This document shows, piece by piece, positions 1-10,141 of a DNA stretch of 64,000 bases (the first letter of the stretch is position 1; each line of letters starts with the position of its first letter). Origin of the DNA: Steromphala cineraria (taxonomy: Eukaryota > Mollusca > Gastropoda > Trochida > Trochidae); contig OU744736.1 of NCBI GenBank assembly GCA_916613615.1, forward strand, positions 54,813,600 through 54,877,599. The letters run 5' to 3'. A model generated the notes under the pieces. It saw only the letters and a list, made by a program, of their open reading frames with translations, made no database searches and was not told where the DNA came from. The translations under genes were made by a program, and so were the position numbers.

Positions 1-297
1 AAAAAAAAACATTTCCTCCAATAATTTTAATTCATTCACCATGCACATGCGTCGTCACACAAATCTGATCTGAAAATATTGTGTGGTGCTTGATAAATTC
101 ATTTGTGTATATTTTCCGTTTGACCTGATTGCTCTCTATGAAATAAAGCATTATGAGATGTGTGTTTCGAGCTGTTGCCAAATTCAGCAGGGTGAGAAAA
201 CTACATTATCCTTTAGACACCTAACAGCAAAATATATTACATCTTCAAAACGCATTGCCTGTACTGTTTTTACACTAATATGCTCTATCACGGGAAG
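1..297. other. unique left flank, no gene seen
   Basis: AT-rich sequence lying outside copy A of the large duplication; homology with the second copy begins near base 298. A frame open across 83-412 runs from here into the duplicated block, but its composition is that of the surrounding AT-rich DNA and the copy B sequence does not extend it. I see no repeat, RNA gene or exon signal here. Confidence 0.5.
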
Positions 298-2540
298 TCT
301 ATACATGTTAAGGGATAATAGGAAAACAAGATATATTTTCCCTGGAGTAATAAGATTTGTCAAACCAAAAGACATAAATCTTGATAACTGCCTCATAATT
401 TTTCATGTGTGATTTAATCTCTTATTCGTGACTGTGAATGACTACATATGTTCAAAACATGTCTGATAATAGAACAAAACCTCCCTCAAGAGATGCATAA
501 AAATCATCAATATTAGTTGTCTTTATAATTGACACTGTAATGATAATAACTTTTTGAGGAGTATATCTTACACCTTATGTGACTGTAGGAAACATTTTTT
601 AACACCTTCATGTCAATGGGTTTCTTCACAGTACAGTACCTGAATTAAAGACAACTTAGAGAATATTGTGAATAACGTTATAAAACAATACTAAATAATA
701 AATTGAAACTATTAGCAATGACTGTTTCATTGAAAATATTCATTTAAAGAAAAAGGACATCATTATCATATCATTTAAATTATTTTCATGTAACTCGTGA
801 ATGATTTGGTATCAAACTCACATTCGCTCGTTTCATACAATATCATTTTACTCATTCAAAAAAATAACGTCTAATGGAAAGTCGTTTTGTATCCCCTAGC
901 AAATTCAAAAGGAATTGTAGTTTTTTTGCAGATAAACTATAAAATGTCACTCGTGTTTTATTCAACCTTAATAGTGGCATAGACATATAAAATCGTTATC
1001 TGTAACACTTTCCTAGTTACAAAATTTGCAATAGAGTAATTCCTCCTTTACTTCGCGATAAATAATGCACAAATATACATCCAATAGTCTTTGTAATTTT
1101 TACTATGTGTCAAGTAATTGATGCTTTCTGGTGTGTTTTCTTTTGAAAGTAAAATTAACGAAAAACATAGCCTTTATTTCTGATGAAACATGAAGCTTGA
1201 TAATAAGAATGCTTTTGGATTATATAATGCTTTTAAGTGTTTCAAATTTTATCAATAACTTTTGTATAAGTCAAACACAACTATGCTCAAGAAATAACGT
1301 CGATACGAAACAACTTGCCACAGATGTAATCATTTTTATGAGAGTCATACATTAACTCTGACAGGTGAGACACAGTTTCGTTAATGGTCTGCATAAAACA
1401 TAGATTGTATTGGTTTCTAGAACAAGAGAATTATCTTATGTATGCAAGACAACGTTCCAGTTACTGACATTATGCATTTGATAGACGTAATGTCTTCAAT
1501 TACATTCCAGATATGTGGTGTGCAGCCTATACACTTTCTTGTCTAAATTACTGTCTGAAAGTTTTTTTAGAGAAAAGTTGATCCATGAATGCACAATACA
1601 GAATAAGATAGGCATAGTATGATGTTCGCATTATCAATGACACCATTCTCTCCCCACAGAGGCAGATTAAGTCATGAAATGTTGATCGAGTCTCTGTTCT
1701 AAATCGCCAAACCTGATGGTAAATTGGGAAATGCCTGATTGGAGGCAATCACAATTAGTTGTGCAATCATCGACGCTGTTCTAAAAGTCCTAATCATTTT
1801 GGCTATGTTAGTTATTTCTCGATAGATATTATAGATCTATAGGGTACAAATAATAATTTTCTTCTCATTGATCGTAGAAAGACTTCCGTAATTGATGTTA
1901 ATTTTCTATACAACAGATCTTAAGTACAAATGATCATTCGCTTCACGGAGATTTCCGACATGCTGCAATGTTCTTCATGGGTATAATGCTAAGCAGAGGA
2001 AGGTTTCAAGATAGTTGCCCTCATCATGCCATTAGTTAGCAAAAGAGTTATTGCTACAGAAAGAGGGTACTTGTAGAAAAGAAAAATAAGACCCTCAGTA
2101 GCTCAAAAAATATCTTTTACAAACATGATATTGAGGTAATAAGAGTACAAGTAGGTACACGTGGATTTGATAATATCAGTTTTTCATGCTCACGAATTGT
2201 TTAACTATTGTTTATTGACTAATTTATATGGTTTAGACAGAACTGCATGTGTAATTACGGACTTGATTTATGCGCTGTGAAAATTACGATACTTTCATCA
2301 CTAGTAACATGAACATTTTAGGGTTTTATTTGTATTATGACTGCACAAGAGATAATTTATTTTGACTTCTTAAGAAGTACATGTACTACATTTCCACCAA
2401 AAATAACTATGATTCTAGTGCTGAAACTATGTAATACACTTTCAGATATATAAAAACAGCAGTTATGTTAGTAATCTGATTTATTCACATTCAATCATTT
2501 TGGTTCTTGCAGATTGAAAGGACATCCTTATTTTCAACAA
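298..2540 (+). repeat. segmental duplication block 1, copy A
   Basis: This block is collinear and same-strand with 41144-43905. The match starts at TCTATACATG in both copies and continues with many shared tracts (for example around 311-400 against 41159-41250, 661-700 against 41511-41550, and 1300-1530 against 42490-42720). By eye identity is about 90 percent with frequent small indels. Copy B has about 300 bp inserted where A reads continuously near 762-775, and about 200 bp extra near A 1800. Short open frames here are not preserved in copy B, so I treat the block as non-coding. It ends where A acquires the 1.6 kb segment 2540-4206. Confidence 0.9.
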
Positions 2541-2625
2541 TTATTGTCTATTATTGACTAAAGGGGTTAATCATACTATTTTAGACTTAATTTTCTTGTT
2601 AGTTCAATATATTTATTACACAAAC

Positions 2626-2737
2626 ATGTCACCGTGTGAGCAAAGCATTGTGTTTGACAAGACGCCACAAACTGAAAAGCTGATATGTTGCCCTAGGGTG
2701 TCATATGAAAAATGTGAACCCCGCTATGACAGCCCTG
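2626..2737 (+). CDS. possible first coding exon, unknown product
   Basis: An ATG at 2626 opens 37 codons plus one base that run directly into a strong donor, CTG then GTAAGT at 2738. The peptide begins MSPCEQSIVFDKTP and continues with a cysteine-containing stretch, CCPRVSYEKCEPRYDSP. Its amino-acid mix (Cys, Pro, Glu, Lys, Arg) is far more protein-like than the Phe/Ile/Tyr-rich translations of the neighbouring AT-rich DNA. It lies in the segment missing from copy B, so if real this exon is present once. I recognise no domain. No partner exon was identified downstream, and a chance open frame ending in a donor-like hexamer cannot be excluded. Confidence 0.3.
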
Positions 2738-3464
2738 GTAAGTAAAACATGCATATATCAAAACTCGTGTGTAAAGTTTACCTAAAAAGTTTTCTTCAAT
2801 AAGCTGGCGAATGATGATTCTATCACATCACAGTACCAGAGAAAGGTTATCGATTTTGTCATAGCAGCTGTTGCCCATTTACTGTTTGTTTTGGTACCAG
2901 TTATTTCAAGCAATTTCACCAACAAATTTGTCGATTATTAACTGTAGTTGGATGGTTGATGAAAATATTCTTACATAAATAATACAGGTACCAAAGTACG
3001 CAGGTGGTCCAAGGTCAATAGTGTTTGGTTTGTTGTCATGGAATACTTTTTTAACAAGAAAACAGCATAACATTACGTTCAGATGTAGGTCGTCAGTTAT
3101 AAATATTGTAATATAATTGTACTAAATCAACGATAAACCTAAGTAAATTCAAGCTGTTACAACATTTTCCAGTTTTCCGACGATGACCCAAATCTAACTT
3201 AAAAATCAAGTGGAAAATTACAGCCTTGACTTTAGTTGCAATTGATTTTCTAACTGCATAATGTTTTTACGAAAAAGAATAATTTTCATTATCTAACCAA
3301 AGGTCTTTGTAGTGCCAAAAGCATAAAATGGTGTAACTCTTTCTTTTCTAATGAACACTTTGAAATACATACATAAATCATTTTTGTTTAGTTTTGAGAG
3401 AACATGAATCCTTGAAGAGCAATATTAAGAACCTTTCAATTGATGCCTTAACTAATATGGGCTA

Positions 3465-3827
3465 TTAAAGGGGGAGTAGCACGTTTTAGGGGGAATGTAA
3501 GGTGATGTCAGGAACATAAAAATTAATGGTTCCAATTGAAAGACAATGTCTTTAAACTAAATGAAGCAGTAATAATTCAAATATATAATTTAAAGTTTAG
3601 CTATGCGATTCCTTTTTCTTACACAAAATGAATTAAAGGTGTTCACACAAAATGGCCGCCAATGAATTTTATGTGAATCTTCATTCTTTGTCCTCTGACT
3701 ATGGATGTTTGGCTTGTGTAATGAGATTTTTGCCACTGTCAAAATAATACATTTAACATTAACTTACAATTATTAGTGTAAATTTAGAAATCTATAATTA
3801 TCAAAATAGGTGCTACTGCCCCTTTAA
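3465..3827. mobile_element. TTAA-flanked MITE (T2/Kolobok-like), complete
   Basis: Both ends are seen: TTAA then AGGGGGAGTAGCAC at 3469, and GTGCTACTGCCCCT then TTAA at 3824-3827. The 14-bp terminal inverted repeats differ at one position. A TTAA duplication with termini reading TTAAAGGRR is the signature described for T2-type MITEs related to the Kolobok superfamily; piggyBac also uses TTAA but normally starts CCC. There is no coding capacity. A second copy, truncated on the right, lies at 47763-48085; the two agree closely through the middle, including a shared AAAATGGCCGCCAATG. Confidence 0.85.
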
Positions 3828-4206
3828 GAACGATAGGCAGCAGTCAGACCTTACTGTTTGTATTACAAGGGTTGGTTCCTGTCATTCCAATCAAATATCA
3901 TGGTATATAAAATCATTTTCTTATGAAAAATTATTATCAAATCTACAGATATCAATTATTTTATATCACTAATGTAGCTTCTCAGTTGAATAACGTTCGT
4001 TATTTTGCTATTGTTGTACCAACTTATTAATGCTTATTATTGCTTATGAGGAAAAACCAGGAAGTTGCTATTTCTGTCAGTATAATATTCATTATCTTAT
4101 CTGATTTTTTGTATCAAAGTGTGGTGTCATTTCTATAATGAAACAAATGTAATTTATCTCTTGGGTTAATTGAGAAATGTGTATCTTATTTAAGATTTGA
4201 ACGTCA

Positions 4207-7200
4207 GTTTGCACTGAAAATGGACGATGTCAAAGCTATATTCAAACTTAGATTCAAGATTAGTGCATGTTTTAATTATGAATCGAGGTTTTCATAGTTC
4301 AAAATTTAGGTGGGTTTTTTTTCAAATCAATTGATATAATGTTGATTTCTACATTGTATAAAACAATACCCTAAATGAATTGGGTTTCAAGTTGAAACCA
4401 ATGTGTATTTGTATGTAAATAAATATATATATGTCTTATCTTGGATATAGTTGATACCAATCATTACTACACCATATTTCAAACCAAAAAAGAAAATCAG
4501 TCTTTTTTGCGTGTTGGTGCTACAACCTTATATTGGCAAAGGAATCTCATAACCTTATTTTCCATTCTCTTTGACAGAAGTGACACTTCCTTAGTTAAAA
4601 AGATTTCAGAAAATACTTGAAAATTGTTTTTGAGAAAATAATGACATCCTTCATGTTCTTTTACGATGCATTGCTATGTTTAGAGTGAATGATCTGATAT
4701 ATTTGACAAGTCAGAAGCACACAGTTTGACAGGTTGTAAAATAAGGTATAAGCGTTCTTATATATTTTCTTTGATTAGCAACATGTCTGGGAAAAGATAT
4801 ACCTGTCATTTCACGACGAACCACAATAACAGTTTCAACTGTATCTGCCTTAAAGGAACTTAATCAAATCAGTCAAAGATTAATTATTATACATTGTTTC
4901 ATAAAGTCCACTTTTCAATGAATATATTGTAATTTATATACATTTTCATCTCCAAAATCAACGTTCATATTCTTCTAGTCCTCTGATTTTAATAACAACT
5001 TGAAATTACAAAGGATCTCACCTACAATTTTTGTTTCTTTCACATACTCTTCCTATGTCCATGTCCCTTAAATCTAAGGTCTTGGCGAAAACTCTTCTGT
5101 TTATAGAATGACCTGTACATATATTGATCTGGAACGTGCTATGTCGCATTAAGACTGAATACCACACAACCCATCTGTAGATAACTTGCATATACTAACA
5201 ACGAAAACCTACTAGATTAATTTGAAGCATGTAAGATCACATAAGATCATCGAGATCACAGTGTCATTTAGAATTCTGCAGGTGTCAAATTTCACATAAT
5301 GTCAGTCCCAGTTTACTATATCTTATAAGTATGTTTTTGTATGATACAACGATTGTAGAAATCCAACGGGGCCGTCATTTAAGTAAGTACATATATTGTG
5401 TACTGAGTGCATATTTTGATTATTTGCATGCACCCAAAGAATATTTCACACTTGGGCACGTGCAGGAAGTGGTTTTATGAATAAAGGGGAAGACTTTTTT
5501 AGGCTTTCTGTAGTTCCCTCCTCAAAGAAGATGTTTAAATTTTGGGAGTTTTAGTGTCATGTTTCTGTTTGCCTTGATGTCCTTTATTGGAGAGCATTTA
5601 CAAGGAAATAAAATGTAATGTTGTTTTTATTGCTAAACTTATATACGCATTAGTCTTATTTTGCTTACATGTTGTCAGCAGAAAGCTTTTGAAGTCACTT
5701 GATATGGGATTTGTCCTGTCTGTATTTTAACCCCTTTGAAAAGTTAAAAGCTTTATCTTTGATCTCCTCAGCAACATAATTAATGCGAATCATTCTCCAA
5801 CACACATCTATGACGATTGATCTTATCAGTGTTGTGTTGATGACTATATAGCAACTGTTTCAGTAGAGTACAAACAAAACTACATGATGACGACTTGAAA
5901 TTGGTGCCATGATTTTGCTTTTAGTCAGGTTAAAATGTGTGTCTCTGTTCCTTAGATCTTTCCATAGTCGTGATAGTTACAACTATTTTACCTAAAGACG
6001 TCATTTCCTTCAGATTCCCCTTTTCTCTGAAAAGCAAGACACGGTTATAGAATGGCATCCCCACTACTCCCGAAATCTGAAATCTCAGTTTTAATGACCC
6101 AGTGACCCCTAAGGAAGACATGAGGACATCATAACTATGAAAACCTTGCCTCTTTCTCCGGATAGCCGCTTGAGCAGTATTTCAGCCATTAGCGCATGAA
6201 TAGTCCTGGGGCTGAAGGTGGTCCTGTGTGCAAAAATATGTCCCCTAATTTTGACTTATGATTCCTGTTGGGCACTCATAGAAGAATGTAAAAACTTGGG
6301 TAGACATTCCACATTGGCGCAGAAGTCTGTATTTCAAAATGGCGTCCAAGATGAAAACAGTAGCAGATAATGGTGAATTTTTCAAAACAGAGGTATTTTC
6401 ATTGGTTAGCTTCTAGATCTTGGATCACTAGCTTGTCATTGGTTCATAAAGCCGAGCAATATATCATATTTGATAGTTTGTATAACAGCGTACACAGATT
6501 AAAGAAACAATACAAATCATCTCTGTCCACGTTGTCTAGTGTCGGAGTTTCAAGTGTTATAGATTGAAACTGACAGTCCTCTACATGACATGAAGAGTTA
6601 TCGATAGTGGTACTGATACCTTCTTGATGTAAGCCGCATTTATTTTGTACACACTTTAGGGCTATTATGCTCACATAAATAAATTCAAGAGAACTTTTGA
6701 AACCCTATTTGTATTTGTATTAAGAGGTACACAAATTAGGCGTAACTTTGAATTTGATTCATTACATTAAAATTAATTTGATGTCATTCTTATCAACATG
6801 CGTCTCCAAGGTTGTATGACATAGATATTATTTTGTTCAAGGTCATTTCTTTATTGATGTAAACTAATGTTCTGTCAATGGTACCAAGTATTAATCTGTC
6901 ATATCTATATAAGAATGCACATTGAGGAATTTTCTTTTTATTTTGAACATATTTGGTATTTGCAGAAGGTAACAAAATGAATCTTTTAACTAGTATGCAT
7001 TTTTGTACAATATCACAATTTATTCTTGTGCGTATGCATTGATTTGCCAGTCACTTGCTGTTTTAGTGGTAAGGATATTTACCAGCGGCACAAGTTGTTG
7101 TGCTACACATACGGTTGTAAACAGACCTTTCTTAGTTTCCAGACCGACTACAAACATTCCACTTTTAAAACTTTGTTGACTGTTTCTATGGCCAACATTT

Positions 7201-7486
7201 TTTAAAAAACCACTTGTTTTCAGCGTTCCAGCATTATTATTCATAGCTTGAATTTTGAATAGCTTGAGCTTCGTGAATATTATAGAGAATTTATCTTTTG
7301 AAAAGGCAATTGTTCAATATCTGTCCGAGTACATTTTTGTCACTTTCAAGGTGAAGGGGGGGGGATAAACAATTGAAATGTAGGGGACGTATTGTATACA
7401 CAAACAAAATTTAATGATCCCTCTCAAACAAGATTGGGTCTCTCAGCGCGAGTGGCAGGCTTCCACAAAAAATCTTGATGTTCAAG
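4207..7486 (+). repeat. segmental duplication block 2, copy A
   Basis: Collinear with 44027-47762. The stretch about 4480-6605 matches 44570-46860 unusually well (about 4 differences in the 91 bases after 5010), whereas 6650-7440 against 46890-47700 is much more diverged. Copy B has extra DNA inside the TA microsatellite near A 4430 (44243-44552) and about 150 bp near A 4825 (44961-45120). The block ends at GATGTT near 7486, where B switches into a MITE and A into a nest of A-only elements. No intact gene is visible apart from the short exon-like start at 6339. Confidence 0.9.
6339..6392 (+). CDS. possible short first exon, copy A
   Basis: ATG in a favourable context (CAAAATGG) starts MASKMKTVADNGEFFKTE and then meets GAG/GTATTT, a usable splice donor; without splicing the frame stops seven codons later. 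The same 54 bases, start and donor are kept in copy B (46595-46648) with one silent-looking change. Conservation is weak evidence because the surrounding DNA is equally conserved. The AAAATGGCGTCC sequence also resembles a YY1 site, so it could be regulatory or chance. The product is unknown. Confidence 0.2.
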
Positions 7487-7530
7487 GTTGCGTACACATA
7501 TCATTGTTATATTTTATCCATATTTGGCTT

Positions 7531-7631
7531 AGCACAACTCATCCTCGTTAACCCAGCGCTTTCGTTCCGATAAATCTACACAGTAGATCTATCGGAACTA
7601 AAGTGCTGGATTATCGAGGATGAGCACAACT
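7531..7631. mobile_element. 83-bp foldback element with 9-bp direct repeats
   Basis: An imperfect hairpin runs from CATCCTCG at 7540 to CGAGGATG ending at 7622; its two arms pair along nearly their whole length around a short centre near 7580. It is bracketed by exact 9-bp direct repeats AGCACAACT (7531-7539 and 7623-7631), which read as a target-site duplication. A 9-bp duplication is typical of Mutator-like transposons, so this may be a minimal Mutator-type MITE; that assignment is inference. The element is absent from copy B along with the surrounding DNA. Confidence 0.7.
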
Positions 7632-7734
7632 TAATAAAATAAATCGATTTGACAGTACCATGTTATGAAAACATTGATAGAGAATGGGTATTACTGTTTG
7701 GTAATGGGGGAGTCACACTTACGTTCATTTACAT

Positions 7735-8050
7735 AGTTAAACGTAGTTCATTGAACGTACCCACAAAACCGCTGACGTGCCGAAAATGAGTGCATTTTAG
7801 TAACTACGTAAAACAACGTTTCATTATAGGTTCGTTCACTACGTGTAAGTACGATTAAGTACATATAAGAACGTTTTACTAGGTTTAACAACGGATAACT
7901 ACGTTCATTGAGCAAATGACTAGCTACGTTTGTCTACGTTTAACCACGTTGATCTACATTTAAGAACGTTTATTACTACAACTAAGTAGGTTGAACTACG
8001 TTGAAACACGTTTAGGTACGTCAAAGTACGTTAAAGTAGGGTAAATCACG
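7735..8050. repeat. left decamer array (CTACGTT-type)
   Basis: From 7921 the bases fall into 10-base blocks each ending in ACGTT or ACATT: TAGCTACGTT, TGTCTACGTT, TAACCACGTT, GATCTACATT, TAAGAACGTT. After a shift the register resumes as blocks ending TACG or CACG to about 8050. The first 30 bases (7735-7765) carry the opposite orientation, TAGTTAAACGTAGTT. The unit is close to one helical turn, which places each self-complementary ACGT on the same face of the DNA. Confidence 0.8.
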
Positions 8051-8188
8051 GCACTACAGTGGTAGGGTATATAAAGACACACGTTTATGTATTTTATTCT
8101 ACCTCCAATTCGGACATACGTGTATGATATTGACTGTGTAATGGCCTACGAAGGAGCAAGTCACGGACCCACTATCTTTATTTTGTTT

Positions 8189-8614
8189 TGTCCCCCACCG
8201 CACGAAGTGCGAAGCGGGGAATATAGTATTCAGCTCCGTATGTCCGTCCGTACGTCCGTCCGTCCGTACGTCCGTCCGTCTCGCTTCTTGTTAGCGCGTT
8301 ATCTCGGTTTTGCTGACCTTGACCTAATTCTCAAGGTCAGGACGGGACTTTGACCAGTGTGTTAAGCCTTGTGTGCGCGACATCTCACAAACCCTTCTAC
8401 CTAGAGCCTTCAAGCTTAGTATCTGTCTTCATTGAGTGAATACGCAGAAAACAGTCAGTTTGGTGACATTGACCTAATTTTGAAGGTCACGACAGTACTT
8501 TGACCAGTGCGTAAAGCCTAGGTAGCGCAATAACCTTGACATTGTTTTAAGAGTAACTTTGAGACACCAACCGGCAATCCCTTTTAGTCAATTTCTCACT
8601 TGCGGCGGGGGACA
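8189..8614. mobile_element. pearl/Helentron-like short element, nested
   Basis: Left end TGTCCCCCACCGC, then a CCGT/GTAC microsatellite (8236-8280), then two diverged monomers about 150 bp apart, each with a TGACCTTGACCT-type inverted AGGTCA motif (8314-8339 and 8464-8489). The right end is GCGGCGGGGGACA, complementary to the left, followed by a degraded stem-loop around 8615-8632. This is the layout of pearl/HINE non-autonomous Helitron-like elements known from bivalves. It shares its end and motif design with 31119-32581. It interrupts the decamer element, so it is younger than that element. The open frame over 8087-8353 is a by-product of the repeats. Confidence 0.7.
8236..8280. repeat. 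CCGT/GTAC tetranucleotide microsatellite
   Basis: Tandem CCGT with GTAC interruptions between the left end and the monomers of the pearl-like element. An ACRG-type tetranucleotide tract in this position is a known feature of pearl elements. Confidence 0.85.
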
Positions 8615-8881
8615 TGGTCACGTTATTGACAACTACTTGTTCTCTGCGTGTGTCGTCCATTTCAATTTTGTTAATATAGAGAGAAAAACATATAATTTCT
8701 TTGTTGATAAAAGCTAACGCTGTATCATTTTCACCTTCCTTTCATTCATCCTCTCTCAGTTGTGAAATGAATAGTGTTAAAACGCATACTAGGTGTCTCA
8801 GTCAATTGTGACCAAAGGTACAAATAAATAAATCTACCTAGTTAGGCGTAGTTTATCGTAGATCAACGTAGTTCTGCTTAC

Positions 8882-9379
8882 TTAAAGAGACACAGATTAT
8901 GTTGATAGGATCACATATGTCAAATTTTGAAATCGATGTTATTACATCGAGAACCACTAACTGTTACTGAAAATAACAAGTTAAAGGTCAATCAGTACAT
9001 TAGAGCGAAAGTACGGCCATTCAAAGTCGGGATTTTGATCGAAAACCGGACAATGTGGCTCGAGTGGCGCGCGCAAATTCGCCAAACGTAATTTTGAAAC
9101 CTTGTCATAAGCTGACAGGAAGATATATTCGATTCGATAGTGTTTATTGGGTATTGTAACTAATAGGTAGATTAATTGGATGCATAATTTCAAATAAAAA
9201 ACATATTTGAGATGTTTTCTTGATTTGTCCATAAAATCAAGCATTTTCGAGATATTATGCATAAAGGGATATACTTGCAAGTCCAGTGATGAGATATGAA
9301 CTTCAATCAGCATATCAGATATTGTGTAGCTTATGAAAACCAAATAAAAGTTTAAGAAAGATACTCTGTGTCACTTTAA
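8882..9379. mobile_element. TTAA-flanked MITE, nested in decamer array
   Basis: TTAA followed by AGAGACACAGA at 8886, and TCTGTGTCACT followed by TTAA at 9376-9379: an 11-bp terminal inverted repeat with one mismatch and a TTAA target duplication. Removing the element and one TTAA joins the flanking array sequence (GCTTACTTAA to GTGTAGTTAG), confirming insertion into the array. A minus-strand frame of 120 codons (8981-9343) is the longest in the window. It is rich in Ile, Leu, Tyr and Phe, matches no family I know, and has no counterpart in the other TTAA elements here, so I regard it as fortuitous. Confidence 0.8.
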
Positions 9380-9935
9380 GTGTAGTTAGATGTAGGGAAA
9401 CGTACTTAAACGTCAAAGTCTAAATACGAAACGTACCAAAACGTAGTTACACGTAATTGATACCGTAGTTAACCGTACTAATACCTAGTTTTGTGTACTT
9501 AAACGTTCTTCAACTCAGATTAAACTAGTGTAGTTTATCATAGTTTAACGTAGTCAGACGTAGTACAACGTTCTAGAATGAACTTAAACGTACGAAAACG
9601 TACTCGATACCTAATAAAGTGTAGTAAATCGTTGAAAAGTTGTACTACGTTAAAGAACGCGCTTAACTAGGTTCAACTACGATGAACTAAGTTCACATTT
9701 TCAATTGACTACGTCCAACTACATTGAACTACGTTTCTGGAAACGTAGTTCGGAAATGCTAAACTTTGAACATGTCCAAAAGTTAAACCACAAACTACGT
9801 TTGTCTCACGTCTATGTCTACGTTTTGAGCACGGATAACTACAATGTAAGTATAACTACGGATAAGTAGGCTTAAGTACAGTTTACTGTGTTAAAGTACA
9901 GTTTACTGCGTTAAAGTACGTTCTGCATCACTACG
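9380..9935. repeat. right decamer array (inverted then forward)
   Basis: From 9541 the sequence again falls into 10-base blocks: TAGTTTAACG, TAGTCAGACG, TAGTACAACG, TTCTAGAATG, AACTTAAACG, TACGAAAACG. These are the reverse complement orientation of the left array. Near 9630-9650 the orientation flips and CTACGTT-type units continue to the right TIR. A short direct repeat TAAGTACAGTTTACTG / AAAGTACAGTTTACTG sits near 9875-9908. The array is degenerate, indicating age. Confidence 0.75.
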
Positions 9936-10141
9936 TTCATTAACGCAAATGTGACTTGGGCATAAGGTGCATGAAATTATATCTTCAGTACAATCATTAT
10001 TTTATGATTACGAATTATCCTCAACTATAATTCAAAAGACAATAAAACCCAGTTGAATTAATGATAAAATACTTTAAACTTAAAGAAGAAGGCATTTGAG
10101 GCACGATATGATCACACCTTCTACTGTCTCAGAACACAAAG

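Larger units (their letters stand above)
2540..4206. other. segment present only in copy A
   Basis: Copy B passes from the sequence matching A 2530 (43895) to that matching A 4207 (44027) through only about 130 bp of unrelated sequence. So about 1.67 kb is present in A and absent from B. The segment holds a possible first exon (2626-2737) and a complete TTAA-flanked MITE (3465-3827). The rest, 2745-3460 and 3830-4206, is AT-rich without recognisable structure. From the sequence alone I cannot tell whether it was gained by A or lost by B. Confidence 0.75.
7711..9956. mobile_element. element with TIRs and inverted 10-bp ACGT arrays
   Basis: The ends form an 18-bp terminal inverted repeat with three mismatches: AGTCACACTTACGTTCAT at 7711 against the complement of 9939-9956, AGTCACATTTGCGTTAAT. 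Most of the original interior is a degenerate 10-bp repeat centred on ACGT, in both orientations (7735-8050, 8835-8880, 9380-9935). Two other elements have inserted: a pearl-like element (8189-8614) and a TTAA MITE (8882-9379). I see no transposase. Putative ends CACAC and GTGTG-like would recall CACTA or hAT elements, but no clear target duplication flanks the TIRs, so the superfamily is unassigned. Confidence 0.7.
7486..10141. other. A-only segment: nest of mobile elements
   Basis: Copy B lacks this 2.66 kb. It goes from the equivalent of A 7486 to the equivalent of A 10142 through a truncated MITE (47763-48085). The A segment contains an 83-bp foldback element (7540-7622), the large decamer-array element (7711-9956) and, inside the latter, a pearl-like element and a TTAA MITE. 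Between elements, 7632-7710 and 9957-10141 show nothing recognisable. A simple G run lies at 7357-7364, just left of the segment. Confidence 0.8.

Noticed and set aside
5930..6121. 63-codon minus-strand frame with protein-like composition and splice-like signals
   Set aside because: Copy B has a one-base deletion within the frame and lacks the ATG; no coherent exon could be built.
6370..6567. 65-codon frame preserved in copy B (46626-46823) with one residue change
   Set aside because: The surrounding non-coding bases are equally conserved, so preservation reflects recent shared origin rather than selection on a protein.
8981..9343. 120-codon minus-strand open frame, the longest in the window
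   Set aside because: It lies wholly inside a TTAA-flanked MITE, has an AT-driven composition and no known domain; it is best explained as a chance frame.
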